The position numbers were made by a program, and so were the translations under genes. DNA of 64,000 bases. Origin: Amycolatopsis mediterranei. GTDB taxonomy: Bacteria; Actinomycetota; Actinomycetes; Mycobacteriales; Pseudonocardiaceae. This document shows positions 47,136 through 54,687 of the stretch, piece by piece. The notes beneath the pieces were generated by a model that did no database searches, was not told the origin of the DNA, and saw nothing but the letters and a program-made list of their open reading frames with translations. The stretch's first letter is position 1. Every line of letters begins with the position of its first letter. The stretch covers positions 7,743,078 to 7,807,077 of the forward strand of contig NZ_CP100416.1 of assembly GCF_026017845.1 (NCBI RefSeq), given 5' to 3'.

Positions 47136-48026
47136 ATGAAGCTCGGTCTCGCCATTCCCATCGTCGGCCCCGCCATCACCAGCGCCGCCGGCCTGAGCGC
47201 GTTCTGCCGCGGGCTCGAAGACCTCGGCTACGACACGCTGTGGGTCGGGGATCGTCTGGTCACGCCCGTTGACATGCACAGCACCTATCCGGGCGCAGAA
47301 CAGCCGTACCCGCCGCAGATGACCCGTTACCTCGATCCGCTGCTGCTGTGGACCGTCGCCGCGACGGCGACCAGCCGCATGCGGCTCAACGCCAGCACGC
47401 TCAGCACGTTCTACTACGAGCCGCCGCACCTCGCCCGGCTGCTGACCACCCTCGACGTGCTCAGCGAGGGCCGCCTCGACGTCGGCGTGGGGCTGGGGTG
47501 GATGAAGGACGAGTACGACATCACCCGCGGTGCGGACTGGCACCGGCGCGGCAAGATGCTCGACGACCTGCTGGCGTTCCTGCACGCGTGGTGGACGACC
47601 ACCCCGGTGTCCTGGGACAGCGAGTTCCTCTCCTTGCCGCCGGTGCACGCCGACCTGCGGCCGGTCCAGGCGGGCGGACCGCCGATCTGGATCGGCGGTG
47701 CGAGCGAGGCCGCGATGCGCCGCGTCGGGCGCAGCGGCACCGGCTGGCTCGGGTTCGAAGGACTGCCGGACGAGGTCGCCGGCCACTTGTGGTCCGTCGC
47801 CCGCCGCGCGGCCGAAGACGCCGGCCGCGATCCCGACGCGCTGAAGACGGCCATGCGGATCAACCTCGAACCGGGCACGTCCGTCGAATCACTGGCCGGC
47901 AAGCTCACGCGCTTCGCCGAGGCGGGTGTCGACGAGGCGTTCGTGGATGCCTTCGCGGCGTTCCCCAGCCTCGAGCAGACGCTGGACTTCGCCGGTGAAG
48001 TGATCGCGCGCACCGGCAGGCTGTGA
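47136..48026 (+). CDS. LLM class F420/flavin-dependent oxidoreductase
   Basis: The 296-residue protein has the luciferase-like TIM barrel: MKLGLAIPIVGPAITSAAGL, YDTLWVGDRL, STLSTFYYEPPHLARLL, LDVLSEGRLDVGVGLGWMKD and PPIWIGGASEAA. The last motifs are typical of F420-dependent members. Substrate unknown. AAAGGG lies 8 nt before ATG 47136. It ends the TetR-linked redox operon; the preceding gene is a probable F420 reducer. Confidence 0.9.
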   Translation: MKLGLAIPIVGPAITSAAGLSAFCRGLEDLGYDTLWVGDRLVTPVDMHSTYPGAEQPYPPQMTRYLDPLLLWTVAATATSRMRLNASTLSTFYYEPPHLARLLTTLDVLSEGRLDVGVGLGWMKDEYDITRGADWHRRGKMLDDLLAFLHAWWTTTPVSWDSEFLSLPPVHADLRPVQAGGPPIWIGGASEAAMRRVGRSGTGWLGFEGLPDEVAGHLWSVARRAAEDAGRDPDALKTAMRINLEPGTSVESLAGKLTRFAEAGVDEAFVDAFAAFPSLEQTLDFAGEVIARTGRL

Positions 48027-48182
48027 GCTGCCGAGGCCGGGCGACGTCGCGGCGGAACCGCACGAATCGCTGCGCCGATCGGGTGGATGCCGGGCACTGC
48101 CTCAACCGGCGATTGCCGCCGTGCGTTTCGGCTTCGCAATGTGACCGGGCAATGGTCGCCGTCGCGAAGAAGGGGAGTCATC

Positions 48183-48611
48183 GTGAAACTGGGCTTTGCC
48201 ACCAGGAAATCGTTCACCGGCCTGATCGTGTCGTTGCTCGCGGTGCTGGGGGTGTTCGCGGCGCCGGCGGTGAGCCAGGCGAGCACGTCGGCGGCCTATC
48301 CGGTTACGTCGTTCCGCATAGAATACGGCGCGACCGTTCTCGCCGGCTCCATCACCTGGTACAACCGCAACATCGACATCGTCGGCTCGCTCAGAGCCCG
48401 TTCCTCGGGAAAGCAGGCTCATTTCCGTGCCGGATCCGCTTCCTGCTCGTCTGCAGCAGCCACCGGAACGGTGCCGGCCGACACGACTGGCTCCTTCGAC
48501 ATCGGCATGAACTGCGACTTCCCCGGCGGGTTCACCTGGGTCACCGTGCAACTGTGGGACGGGAGCGGCACCTACCTGGACGGCGTCACCTGCACCAGAA
48601 AGGGTTGCTAG
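48183..48611 (+). CDS. Secreted small protein of unknown function
   Basis: The 142-residue protein has a signal peptide (RKSFTGLIVSLLAVLGVFAA, cleaved near SQAST) and a beta-rich mature part (FRIEYGATVLAGSITWYNRN). Its four cysteines (in SASCSS, NCDF, TCTRK and the final Cys) could form two disulphides. GGGGAG precedes GTG 48183. No family is recognised. It is separated from the redox operon by 156 bp holding nothing I can identify and is followed by a strong terminator. Confidence 0.65.
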   Translation: MKLGFATRKSFTGLIVSLLAVLGVFAAPAVSQASTSAAYPVTSFRIEYGATVLAGSITWYNRNIDIVGSLRARSSGKQAHFRAGSASCSSAAATGTVPADTTGSFDIGMNCDFPGGFTWVTVQLWDGSGTYLDGVTCTRKGC

Positions 48612-48635
48612 TCCGGCGCGTGCGCACCGCAGGCT

Positions 48636-48671
48636 CCGGGCTTCCGGGCGGGGCACCGCCCGGAAGCCCGG
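48636..48671. terminator. Perfect 16-bp hairpin terminator
   Basis: CCGGGCTTCCGGGCGG (48636-48651) and its exact complement (48656-48671) with a 4-nt loop lie between two convergent genes. Confidence 0.85.
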
Positions 48672-48675
48672 ACCG

Positions 48676-49473
48676 TCACTTGAACGCCCCCGCGAACCGG
48701 GACGCCCACTCCGCGAACGGGCGCGGCGGGCGGCCCAGCACCCGCGAGACGTCCGGGCTCACCTGCTGCTCCGCCGGTTTCGGCGACCCGAGGATGTCCA
48801 ACGTCGAGTCCGCGATCTCCGCCGGCATGAAGCCCAGCAAGACCGCGCGCGCCTCCTCGCGGGTGCGCGGCACGAACCGCACCGGCTCCCCCACCGCCTC
48901 GCCGATCGCCGCCGCCTGGTCGCGCGGGGACACCGGTGCCGGACCGGTCAGGACATACGTCTTGCCCGCGTGCGCTGCGGACAGCAGGGCGGCCGCCGCC
49001 ACCTCGGCGATGTCCTCCGGGTCGATCACCGGCAAGGCGACGTCGCCGAACGGCGCGGCGATCGAGCGGGTCGCGCGCACGCTTTCCGCCCACTGCAACG
49101 CGTTCGACGCGAACCCCGCCGGGCGCAGCACCGTCCACTCCAGACCCGAGGAGCGCACCGCCTCCTCGGACACCGCCGGGTGACGGCCCGTTCCCACGCC
49201 CTGCGAGGACAGCAGCACCACCCGCTCGACGCCGGCCTCGCGCGCCTGTTCCAGCACCGGCTCCAGCGAGCCAGGGAAGCCCGGCGGCACCATCAAGAAC
49301 GCCGACGACACGCCGGAAAACGACAGCGTCGCCAAATCTCCTTGCCGTACCACGACTCCCGGCGGCGCTGCCGCGATCCGGCGCGATACCGCCGTCACCT
49401 CTTCGCCCGCCTCGGCCAGCTTCCGCACCAGCGGTTCTCCGACGTTTCCCGTCGCTCCCACAACCATGATCAT
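48676..49473 (-). CDS. NmrA-like NAD(P)-binding protein
   Basis: The 265-residue protein has the N-terminal MVVGATGNVGEPLVRKL and the later blocks VVLLSSQGVGT and WTVLRPAGFASNALQW typical of NmrA/QOR2-type atypical SDRs. Such proteins are redox sensors or quinone reductases. It is divergent from an HxlR regulator gene whose palindromic operator overlaps their shared promoter; this is a common regulator-target pair in actinobacteria. Confidence 0.88.
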   Translation of the reverse strand: MIMVVGATGNVGEPLVRKLAEAGEEVTAVSRRIAAAPPGVVVRQGDLATLSFSGVSSAFLMVPPGFPGSLEPVLEQAREAGVERVVLLSSQGVGTGRHPAVSEEAVRSSGLEWTVLRPAGFASNALQWAESVRATRSIAAPFGDVALPVIDPEDIAEVAAAALLSAAHAGKTYVLTGPAPVSPRDQAAAIGEAVGEPVRFVPRTREEARAVLLGFMPAEIADSTLDILGSPKPAEQQVSPDVSRVLGRPPRPFAEWASRFAGAFK

Positions 49474-49501
49474 GGGAACGACGCTACATTCCTCGGTATA
49501 G

Positions 49502-49511
49502 TAGGTACCTA
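49502..49511. promoter_or_regulatory. Palindromic HxlR operator candidate
   Basis: TAGGTACCTA is a perfect 10-bp palindrome, extended to AGTAGGTACCTAGAG, in the 66-bp gap between the NmrA-like and HxlR genes. Many HxlR regulators bind GTAC-centred sites of this type. Confidence 0.6.
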
Positions 49512-49539
49512 GAGGAAAGTATTGGCTGGAGGCGCGAAA

Positions 49540-49905
49540 GTGACCGAGACCACACCCGAGCTGGCCTGCCCGATCGCGCCGGTGGTGGACATCGTTTTCA
49601 GCCGGTGGACGACGCCGATCCTGTGGGCGCTCCACGAGTACGGCCGGCAGCGGTTCGTCGAACTGCAGCGCCGCATCACCACCATCACCGCGAAGGTGCT
49701 CACCCAGCGGCTGCGGCAGCTGGAGCGCGACGGCCTCGTCGTGCGCACCTACCACGCCGAGGTGCCGCCGCGGGTCGAGTACGAGATCAGCGAACTCGGC
49801 CGCAGCCTCGGCCCGCTGTTCGCGTCGCTCTCCGAATGGTCGGGCAACCTCGAGAAGGTCGAGGCGGCCCGGCGGACCTACGACGAACGCAGCTCGGCCC
49901 GGTAG
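49540..49905 (+). CDS. HxlR family transcriptional regulator
   Basis: The 121-residue winged-helix protein has ACPIAPVVDIVFSRWTTPIL (with the conserved N-terminal Cys), FVELQRRITTITAKVLTQRL and a wing RVEYEISELGRSL. HxlR proteins sense redox or electrophiles through that Cys. GTG 49540 has GGAGG 7 nt upstream; a TTG at 49522 would be too early. It probably represses the divergent NmrA-like gene. Confidence 0.9.
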   Translation: MTETTPELACPIAPVVDIVFSRWTTPILWALHEYGRQRFVELQRRITTITAKVLTQRLRQLERDGLVVRTYHAEVPPRVEYEISELGRSLGPLFASLSEWSGNLEKVEAARRTYDERSSAR

Positions 49906-49948
49906 GCCTCGAACAGCGCAGGTGCAGGTCCGCAGGGCCGCGTACGGG

Positions 49949-51517
49949 CTACGGCGTGACGTCCAGGTAGTCGAGGTTCGCCGGGCCGTCGGCCGTCGTC
50001 GCGGTCAGGCGGACCGTGTGCGAGCCCGCCGGCAAGGACAAGGACCGGACCACCGTGCTCCACGTCGTCCAGGCGCCGGTCGCCGGGAACGGGACGCCCG
50101 CGGCCACCACCGTGCCGTCCACCGCGACGTCCACCGGACGCGCCGCCGTCGTGCCGTTCGCGTAGCCGAACGCCAGCGCCGATGCCGGTCCCGTCACCTG
50201 CCACTCGACGTAGCTGCCGACCGCGTTGGCTCCGTTCGCGAAGCCGGTCCCGGAGAAGCCCGCGTGGTTGGCGTCGATCGTGCCGCCCGCCGAAATGGAC
50301 GCGGACTCGGCTTCGTAGCGCGTCGAACCGCCGGCGCGGGATACGCGGTACAGCACCGTCGAGTGCGAGGGCACCGATGCGCTGATCGTGCCGGTGGTCG
50401 TCCGGGTCGCCTTGCTCCACAGGTCCTTGAGCGTGTACGACGAGGCGCTCCCGATCCCGGTGGCGGACGCCGTCGTGCCGATCGTCGCCGTCGCGGCCGT
50501 TTCGTTGGACAGCGCCACCGCGCGGTCGCCGTTGGACAGCACCTTGCCGTAGACGACGAGGCCGGCGTTGGCGCTCAGCACGGTCGCCTGCTTGCCCAGC
50601 GGGTCCTGGTCGAGCGCGATGACGTCGGTGTTCTTCAGGATCGCGAAGTTGTCGTCCGACACCTTGCGCAGATCGCTGCCGATCAGCAGCGGCGCCGCCA
50701 TCATCGCCCACAGGCTGAAGTGCGTGCGGTACTCCGCCGCGGTCATCCCGCCGTTGCCGACCTCCAGCATGTCGGGGTCGTTCCAGTGGCCGGGGCCGGC
50801 GTACTGCGCGAGGCCGCGGTTGGTCTGCGCCTTGCCGATCATGCTCGACCACTTGTCGGAGATGTCGCCGGTGGTGCGCCACAGGTTCCCGACCGGCGCG
50901 GCCCACGTCCACGGCTGGTTCTGGCCCCACTCGCAGATGGAGTACGCGATTGCGCGGCCGGACTTCGCGAGCGCGTCCCGCATCGCCTTGTACCGCTGCT
51001 GCGCGTCGACGCCCTGGTTGTTGCAGTTGTCGTACTTCAGGTAGTCGACGCCCCAGGAGGCGAACAGGTTCGCGTCCTGCTGCTCGTGGTTCAGCGCGCC
51101 GGGGAAGCCCGCCTTGTTGCAGGTCTTCGTGCCGGCACTGGTGTAGATGCCGAACTTCAGGCCCTTGCCGTGCACGTAGTCGGCGAGGGCCTTGATGCCG
51201 TCGGGGAACCGCGCCGGATCGGGCACCAGGTTGCCCGCCGAGTTGCGGGACGGCAGCGCCCAGCAGTCGTCGATGTTGACGTAGGTGTAACCGGCGTCCT
51301 TCAGCCCCTTGCTGACGAAGATGTCCGCAATGCCTTTGATCATCGTTTCGTTGAAGTCGGCTTTGCACTGCGTGGAGTTCCAGTTGTTGAAGCCCATCGG
51401 CGGTGTGCGCAGCAGGCCGTTTTCGAGGGCCGCCGCCGTGGGCGCACCCAGGACGAGACCGCTGGCCGCGATCGCGAGCGCGGTGGCCGCGCTCGCGATT
51501 CGACGAGGTGAGGACAT
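49949..51517 (-). CDS. Secreted GH27 alpha-galactosidase with C-terminal CBM35-like domain
   Basis: The 522-residue protein has a signal peptide (RRIASAATALAIAASGLVLG) and a GH27 barrel starting LRTPPMGFNNWN. The nucleophile is D163 (YLKYDNC) and the acid/base Asp lies in WNDPDML (about D247). An all-beta C-domain follows. A final module (YEAESASISAGGTIDAN to LDYLDVTP) is a CBM35/CBM6-type sugar-binding domain. It removes terminal alpha-galactose from galactosides outside the cell. GGGAG precedes ATG 51517. Confidence 0.94.
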   Translation of the reverse strand: MSSPRRIASAATALAIAASGLVLGAPTAAALENGLLRTPPMGFNNWNSTQCKADFNETMIKGIADIFVSKGLKDAGYTYVNIDDCWALPSRNSAGNLVPDPARFPDGIKALADYVHGKGLKFGIYTSAGTKTCNKAGFPGALNHEQQDANLFASWGVDYLKYDNCNNQGVDAQQRYKAMRDALAKSGRAIAYSICEWGQNQPWTWAAPVGNLWRTTGDISDKWSSMIGKAQTNRGLAQYAGPGHWNDPDMLEVGNGGMTAAEYRTHFSLWAMMAAPLLIGSDLRKVSDDNFAILKNTDVIALDQDPLGKQATVLSANAGLVVYGKVLSNGDRAVALSNETAATATIGTTASATGIGSASSYTLKDLWSKATRTTTGTISASVPSHSTVLYRVSRAGGSTRYEAESASISAGGTIDANHAGFSGTGFANGANAVGSYVEWQVTGPASALAFGYANGTTAARPVDVAVDGTVVAAGVPFPATGAWTTWSTVVRSLSLPAGSHTVRLTATTADGPANLDYLDVTP

Positions 51518-51556
51518 GCGAACTCCCGGTGGTGGAGACATCAGAGGTCTACACCA

Positions 51557-51579
51557 GTTAGTAAAGAGTCCTGCCTAAC
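51557..51579 (-). promoter_or_regulatory. Candidate ROK-type operator upstream of GH27 gene
   Basis: GTTAGTAAAGAG...CTAAC (51557-51579) has GTTAG/CTAAC arms around AAAGAGTCCT, 40 bp above the alpha-galactosidase start. Such GTTAG-AAAG-CCTAAC sites precede many sugar-hydrolase genes in actinobacteria, as I recall, and are thought to be ROK-family targets. Confidence 0.45.
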
Positions 51580-51635
51580 CGGGAGTCAAGAGATCATGTA
51601 TCAGATATGAAATTGGGTTTCCGCTGGCCGGGATG

Positions 51636-52085
51636 CTATTCCGTCACCTGGCGCGCGGTCGCCATCGCGCGCTCGGTTTCCCAGAACGCCCGCACCGACC
51701 GGATCAGCCCGTCCTCGCCGACGCGGTAGACGAACACCCCGTCGGTGTCGACGCGGTAGCCGCCCGGCAGGAACGTCGTGATGGTGCCGACGTTGGCCAC
51801 CTCGTCACCGCCCGCGTGGGAGTCGCGGATGGTGAACTCGAAGCGCTCGACGTTGGCGATCGTCTTGTCCCAGAACGCGCCGATCCCCTCACGGCCGTGG
51901 TGACCTTTGCCCGTCTCGTCGAAGAACGACGGGCCGACCGGGTCCTCGACCACCGCGTCCGGGGCGAACAGGGCCAGCCAGCCCTCCTTGTCCCCCGCCG
52001 TCACCGCGGTCATCGACGCGAACGCCGCGCGCCGCGCGGGCGGCTGCTCCGCCGACGTGTCCCAGCTGACCTGCACGCCCACCAC
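51636..52085 (-). CDS. SnoaL-like (NTF2 fold) protein
   Basis: The protein of about 149 residues has the NTF2/SnoaL fold pattern: GWLALFAPDAVVEDPVGPS, GREGIGAFWDKTI, NVGTITTFLPGG and FVYRVGEDGLIRSVRAFWE. Members are polyketide cyclases, isomerases or binding proteins; the role here is unknown. Start choice lies among GTGs at 52091, 52085 and 52082, after AGGAG. It overlaps or abuts the LLM gene stop, so the two form an operon. Confidence 0.82.
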   Translation of the reverse strand: MVGVQVSWDTSAEQPPARRAAFASMTAVTAGDKEGWLALFAPDAVVEDPVGPSFFDETGKGHHGREGIGAFWDKTIANVERFEFTIRDSHAGGDEVANVGTITTFLPGGYRVDTDGVFVYRVGEDGLIRSVRAFWETERAMATARQVTE

Positions 52086-52087
52086 AC

Positions 52088-52963
52088 TCACTCCTCGAAC
52101 TTCGCGATGATCTCGGTCCCGAACTTGCGGATCGCTTCGAGCTTCGGCTCGACCGGCGCGTCGAACCCGACGCCGTCGAAGACCCACGGCATGGTGATGA
52201 CGTCGGTGACGCCCGCTTCGGCCTGTGCGCGGTAGCCGTCCAGGCCGAAGGCGTCGATGCAGACCGCCTGGTACTCGAACGGGACATCGGCGCGGCCCTG
52301 TTCGGCGAGCAGCTCCTTGAGCCGGGCGATGGTGTCGCGCAGTTCGTCGAGCTTCATCATCGCCGACGACCAGCCGTCGGCGACCCGCGCGGCGCGCTTC
52401 AGCGCGATCTCGGTGTGGCCGCCGATGTAGAACGGCACCCGGCTCGGCGGCGCGGGGCTCATCTGGATCTTGTCGAAGTCGTAGAACTCGCCGTGGTACT
52501 CGACCATGCCGCCGTCGAGGATCAGCCGCAGCACGTCGATGGCCTCGTCGACGCGCTTGCCGCGCCGCTCGAACGGCACGCCGCAGTACTCGAACTCCTG
52601 GGGCAGCCAGCCGACGCCGAGCCCGAGCCCGAACCGGCCGCCGGTGAGCACCGCCGCCGAGCCGACCTGGCGGGCCAGCAGCACCGGGTTGCGCGAGCCG
52701 AGCTTGAGCACCGACGTGTAGAAGTGGATCCGGCTGGTCACCGCGCCCATCGACGCGGTCGCGACGAGCGGGTCCACCCACGGGGTCTCCGCGGTCCAGA
52801 ACCGGCTGCCGTCGGGGGTGTACGGGTAGTCCGTGTCCACCGTTTCGGCGTAGAAGAGCGAGTCGGGCAGGGCAATGGAGGCGAAGCCGGCCTCTTCGGC
52901 GGCCCGGGCGAGCTCGCCCAGCTGATCGAGGGGGTTCATCGCGATCGACAGGGTGAACTTCAT
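52088..52963 (-). CDS. LLM class F420-dependent oxidoreductase
   Basis: The 291-residue protein has the luciferase-like barrel with EEAGFASIALPDSLFY, SVLKLGSRNPVLLARQVGSA, LTGGRFGLGLGVGWLPQEFE and SRVPFYIGGHTEIALKRAA, all typical of the F420-dependent group. Substrate unknown. It is first in a two-gene operon with the SnoaL-like gene. ATG 52963 fits the family start MKFTLSI. Confidence 0.9.
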   Translation of the reverse strand: MKFTLSIAMNPLDQLGELARAAEEAGFASIALPDSLFYAETVDTDYPYTPDGSRFWTAETPWVDPLVATASMGAVTSRIHFYTSVLKLGSRNPVLLARQVGSAAVLTGGRFGLGLGVGWLPQEFEYCGVPFERRGKRVDEAIDVLRLILDGGMVEYHGEFYDFDKIQMSPAPPSRVPFYIGGHTEIALKRAARVADGWSSAMMKLDELRDTIARLKELLAEQGRADVPFEYQAVCIDAFGLDGYRAQAEAGVTDVITMPWVFDGVGFDAPVEPKLEAIRKFGTEIIAKFEE

Positions 52964-53110
52964 GGCCGAACTATAACGTGTTCTAGTTTCTTCGGCCAGG
53001 TCTGCCGTGGGCCCGGTCACGCTCCGGGAACCCACCGCGTAGCGTCCGCGTTGTCCGAATCAAAGGTGACCACCGGTCACCGAGCCCCGAACTTCTGGGA
53101 GTGGTGGTCC

Positions 53111-53938
53111 ATGGGCACCGCGATCTTCTTGATCGTAGTCGTCGTCTTGATCGTCGGTGGCGGCCTCTATTTCTCGCGGCAGCGCGCCGCGGCCCGGCAG
53201 CGGGAGCTCGACGACGCCAAGGCCGACGCCCGGCGCCTGCTCGAACGGCTCGGCGGCCAGGTCCTCAACATCAACGGCACCGACACCGCGTCGCAGCAGG
53301 CGATGGCCGACGCGGCCGAGCGCTACAACGCGGCCGGCTCGCAGATGGAGCAGGCCCGCACGATCGAACAGGCCCGGCTGGTCAAGGAGACCGCCATCGA
53401 GGGGCTCTACTACGTCCGCGCCGCGCGCGTCGCGATGGGCATGGACCCCGGCCCGCAGCTGCCGGAGGAGGCCGAGCGCGAGCGCGCCGGCAAGGTCACC
53501 GAACGCCGCGAGGTCGACGTCGAGGGCCAGCACTACGCCGCCTCCCCCGAGGCAGGCCAGGACACGCCGTACTACTACCCCGGCGGCCGCGTCGCGGGCC
53601 GTCCGGTGCCGCAGGGCTGGTACAGCGAGCCGTGGTGGAAGCCCGCGCTCGTCGCCGGCGCCTGGGGCCTCGGGTCGATGTTCCTGTTCAGCGCGATGTT
53701 CTCCGGCATGGGCGGCATCGCGAGCGCCTCGGCGTGGGAGTCCGGCTACGACGCGGGCCAGCAGGACGCGCTCGATTCCGGCGACATGGGCGGCGACGGC
53801 GACGGCGGCGGTGACTTCGGTGGCGACGGCGGCGGCGGCGACTTCGGCGGTGGTGACGGCGGCGGCGACTGGGGCGGCGGCTTCGACGGAGGCGGGTTCG
53901 ACGGCGGAGGTTTCGACGGCGGCGGCTTCGACTTCTGA
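53111..53938 (+). CDS. DUF1542-like membrane protein with Gly/Asp/Phe-rich tail
   Basis: The 275-residue protein has an N-terminal membrane helix (FLIVVVVLIVGGGLYF), a charged helical part (QRELDDAKADARRLLERLGG), a second hydrophobic segment (LVAGAWGLGSMFLFSAMF) and a low-complexity tail of GGDFGG and GGGFDGG repeats ending in FDF. The family is conserved in actinobacteria without known function. ATG 53111 follows GGGAGTGG. An earlier GTG (53068) is possible but gives no extra domain. Confidence 0.8.
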   Translation: MGTAIFLIVVVVLIVGGGLYFSRQRAAARQRELDDAKADARRLLERLGGQVLNINGTDTASQQAMADAAERYNAAGSQMEQARTIEQARLVKETAIEGLYYVRAARVAMGMDPGPQLPEEAERERAGKVTERREVDVEGQHYAASPEAGQDTPYYYPGGRVAGRPVPQGWYSEPWWKPALVAGAWGLGSMFLFSAMFSGMGGIASASAWESGYDAGQQDALDSGDMGGDGDGGGDFGGDGGGGDFGGGDGGGDWGGGFDGGGFDGGGFDGGGFDF

Positions 53939-53945
53939 GCCACGG

Positions 53946-53974
53946 CGGGGGCAGTTTCCGGGAAACTGCCCCCG
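53946..53974. terminator. 13-bp hairpin terminator
   Basis: CGGGGGCAGTTTC (53946-53958) pairs perfectly with 53962-53974 across a 3-nt loop and is followed by TTTC, between two convergent genes. Confidence 0.85.
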
Positions 53975-53981
53975 TTTCGCG

Positions 53982-54593
53982 TCAGCGGTGCGGATCCGCC
54001 GCCCGCAGCGCCGGTTTGACGTGGGCCAGCGCCTCGCGCAGGTGATCGACCAGTGAGCCCCGCGGCACGACGAGCAGTCCTTCGCCGGCGGGCTCGATCC
54101 ACCGCTTGACCCCGACCCGCGCGGCCGCCGAGACCATCGCCGCGAGCACGGCATTCGTCAGGTCGTCCCGACCGGTGCGGTCCGCGATGGCCGCGGCCAA
54201 CGGGTCCTCGATCCCCTCGACCGTATCGACGAACTCGGCCCGCAGGTTCGGCGTGGCCCGCAGCAGCGTCAGCGCGTCCCCCGACGGCTCGGCCCCGTAT
54301 TGCCCGGCCACCGCTTCGACGACGGCGTCGGCCAGCGGCTCGTCGTCCGGCCGCGCCCGAAGCGCCACGCCGATCCGGAGAGCGCGTTCCGCCGCGATCG
54401 CGGCCACGATCGCCTGCTCCCGGCTGGAGAAGTAGTTGTTGTAGGTCCGCGGCGACACGCCGGCGGCCTCGGCTATCTCGTCCACCCGCAGGTTCTCCGG
54501 ACCGCGTTCCAGCGCCAGCCGCAACGCCGCCGCGCTGAGCGCCTCGCGCGTCGCCGCCTTCTTGCGCTCGCGCAACCCACCGTCCTCGCTCAT
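53982..54593 (-). CDS. TetR family regulator divergent from groEL paralogue
   Basis: The 203-residue protein has a TetR HTH (VDEIAEAAGVSPRTYNNYFS) and a helical C-terminal domain with an acyl-binding-type block (LRAEFVDTVEGIEDPLAAAI). ATG 54593 is chosen because it starts just before the HTH. Two adjacent palindromes lie between it and the GroEL gene, so it probably represses both. TetR control of a chaperonin gene is unusual. Confidence 0.88.
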   Translation of the reverse strand: MSEDGGLRERKKAATREALSAAALRLALERGPENLRVDEIAEAAGVSPRTYNNYFSSREQAIVAAIAAERALRIGVALRARPDDEPLADAVVEAVAGQYGAEPSGDALTLLRATPNLRAEFVDTVEGIEDPLAAAIADRTGRDDLTNAVLAAMVSAAARVGVKRWIEPAGEGLLVVPRGSLVDHLREALAHVKPALRAADPHR

Positions 54594-54614
54594 GTCCGCC
54601 ACCCTACCGCATTC

Positions 54615-54643
54615 TTGCGTGTACGCAATTTTGCGTGCACGCA
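54615..54643. promoter_or_regulatory. Tandem palindromic operators in TetR/groEL gap
   Basis: TTGCGTGTACGCAA (54615-54628) and TGCGTGCACGCA (54632-54643) are consecutive palindromes with centres 16 bp apart. No CIRCE element (TTAGCACTC...GAGTGCTAA) is present in this gap. The pair is well placed for TetR dimers. Confidence 0.7.
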
Positions 54644-54687
54644 CTTTTCTGTATGCTGCGTCCGGAGAGATCCGGAAGGGGACAACC

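Noticed and set aside
54594..54687. CIRCE/HrcA site in front of the GroEL gene
   Set aside because: No TTAGCACTC-N9-GAGTGCTAA or near match; the palindromes there are TGCGTGCACGCA type.
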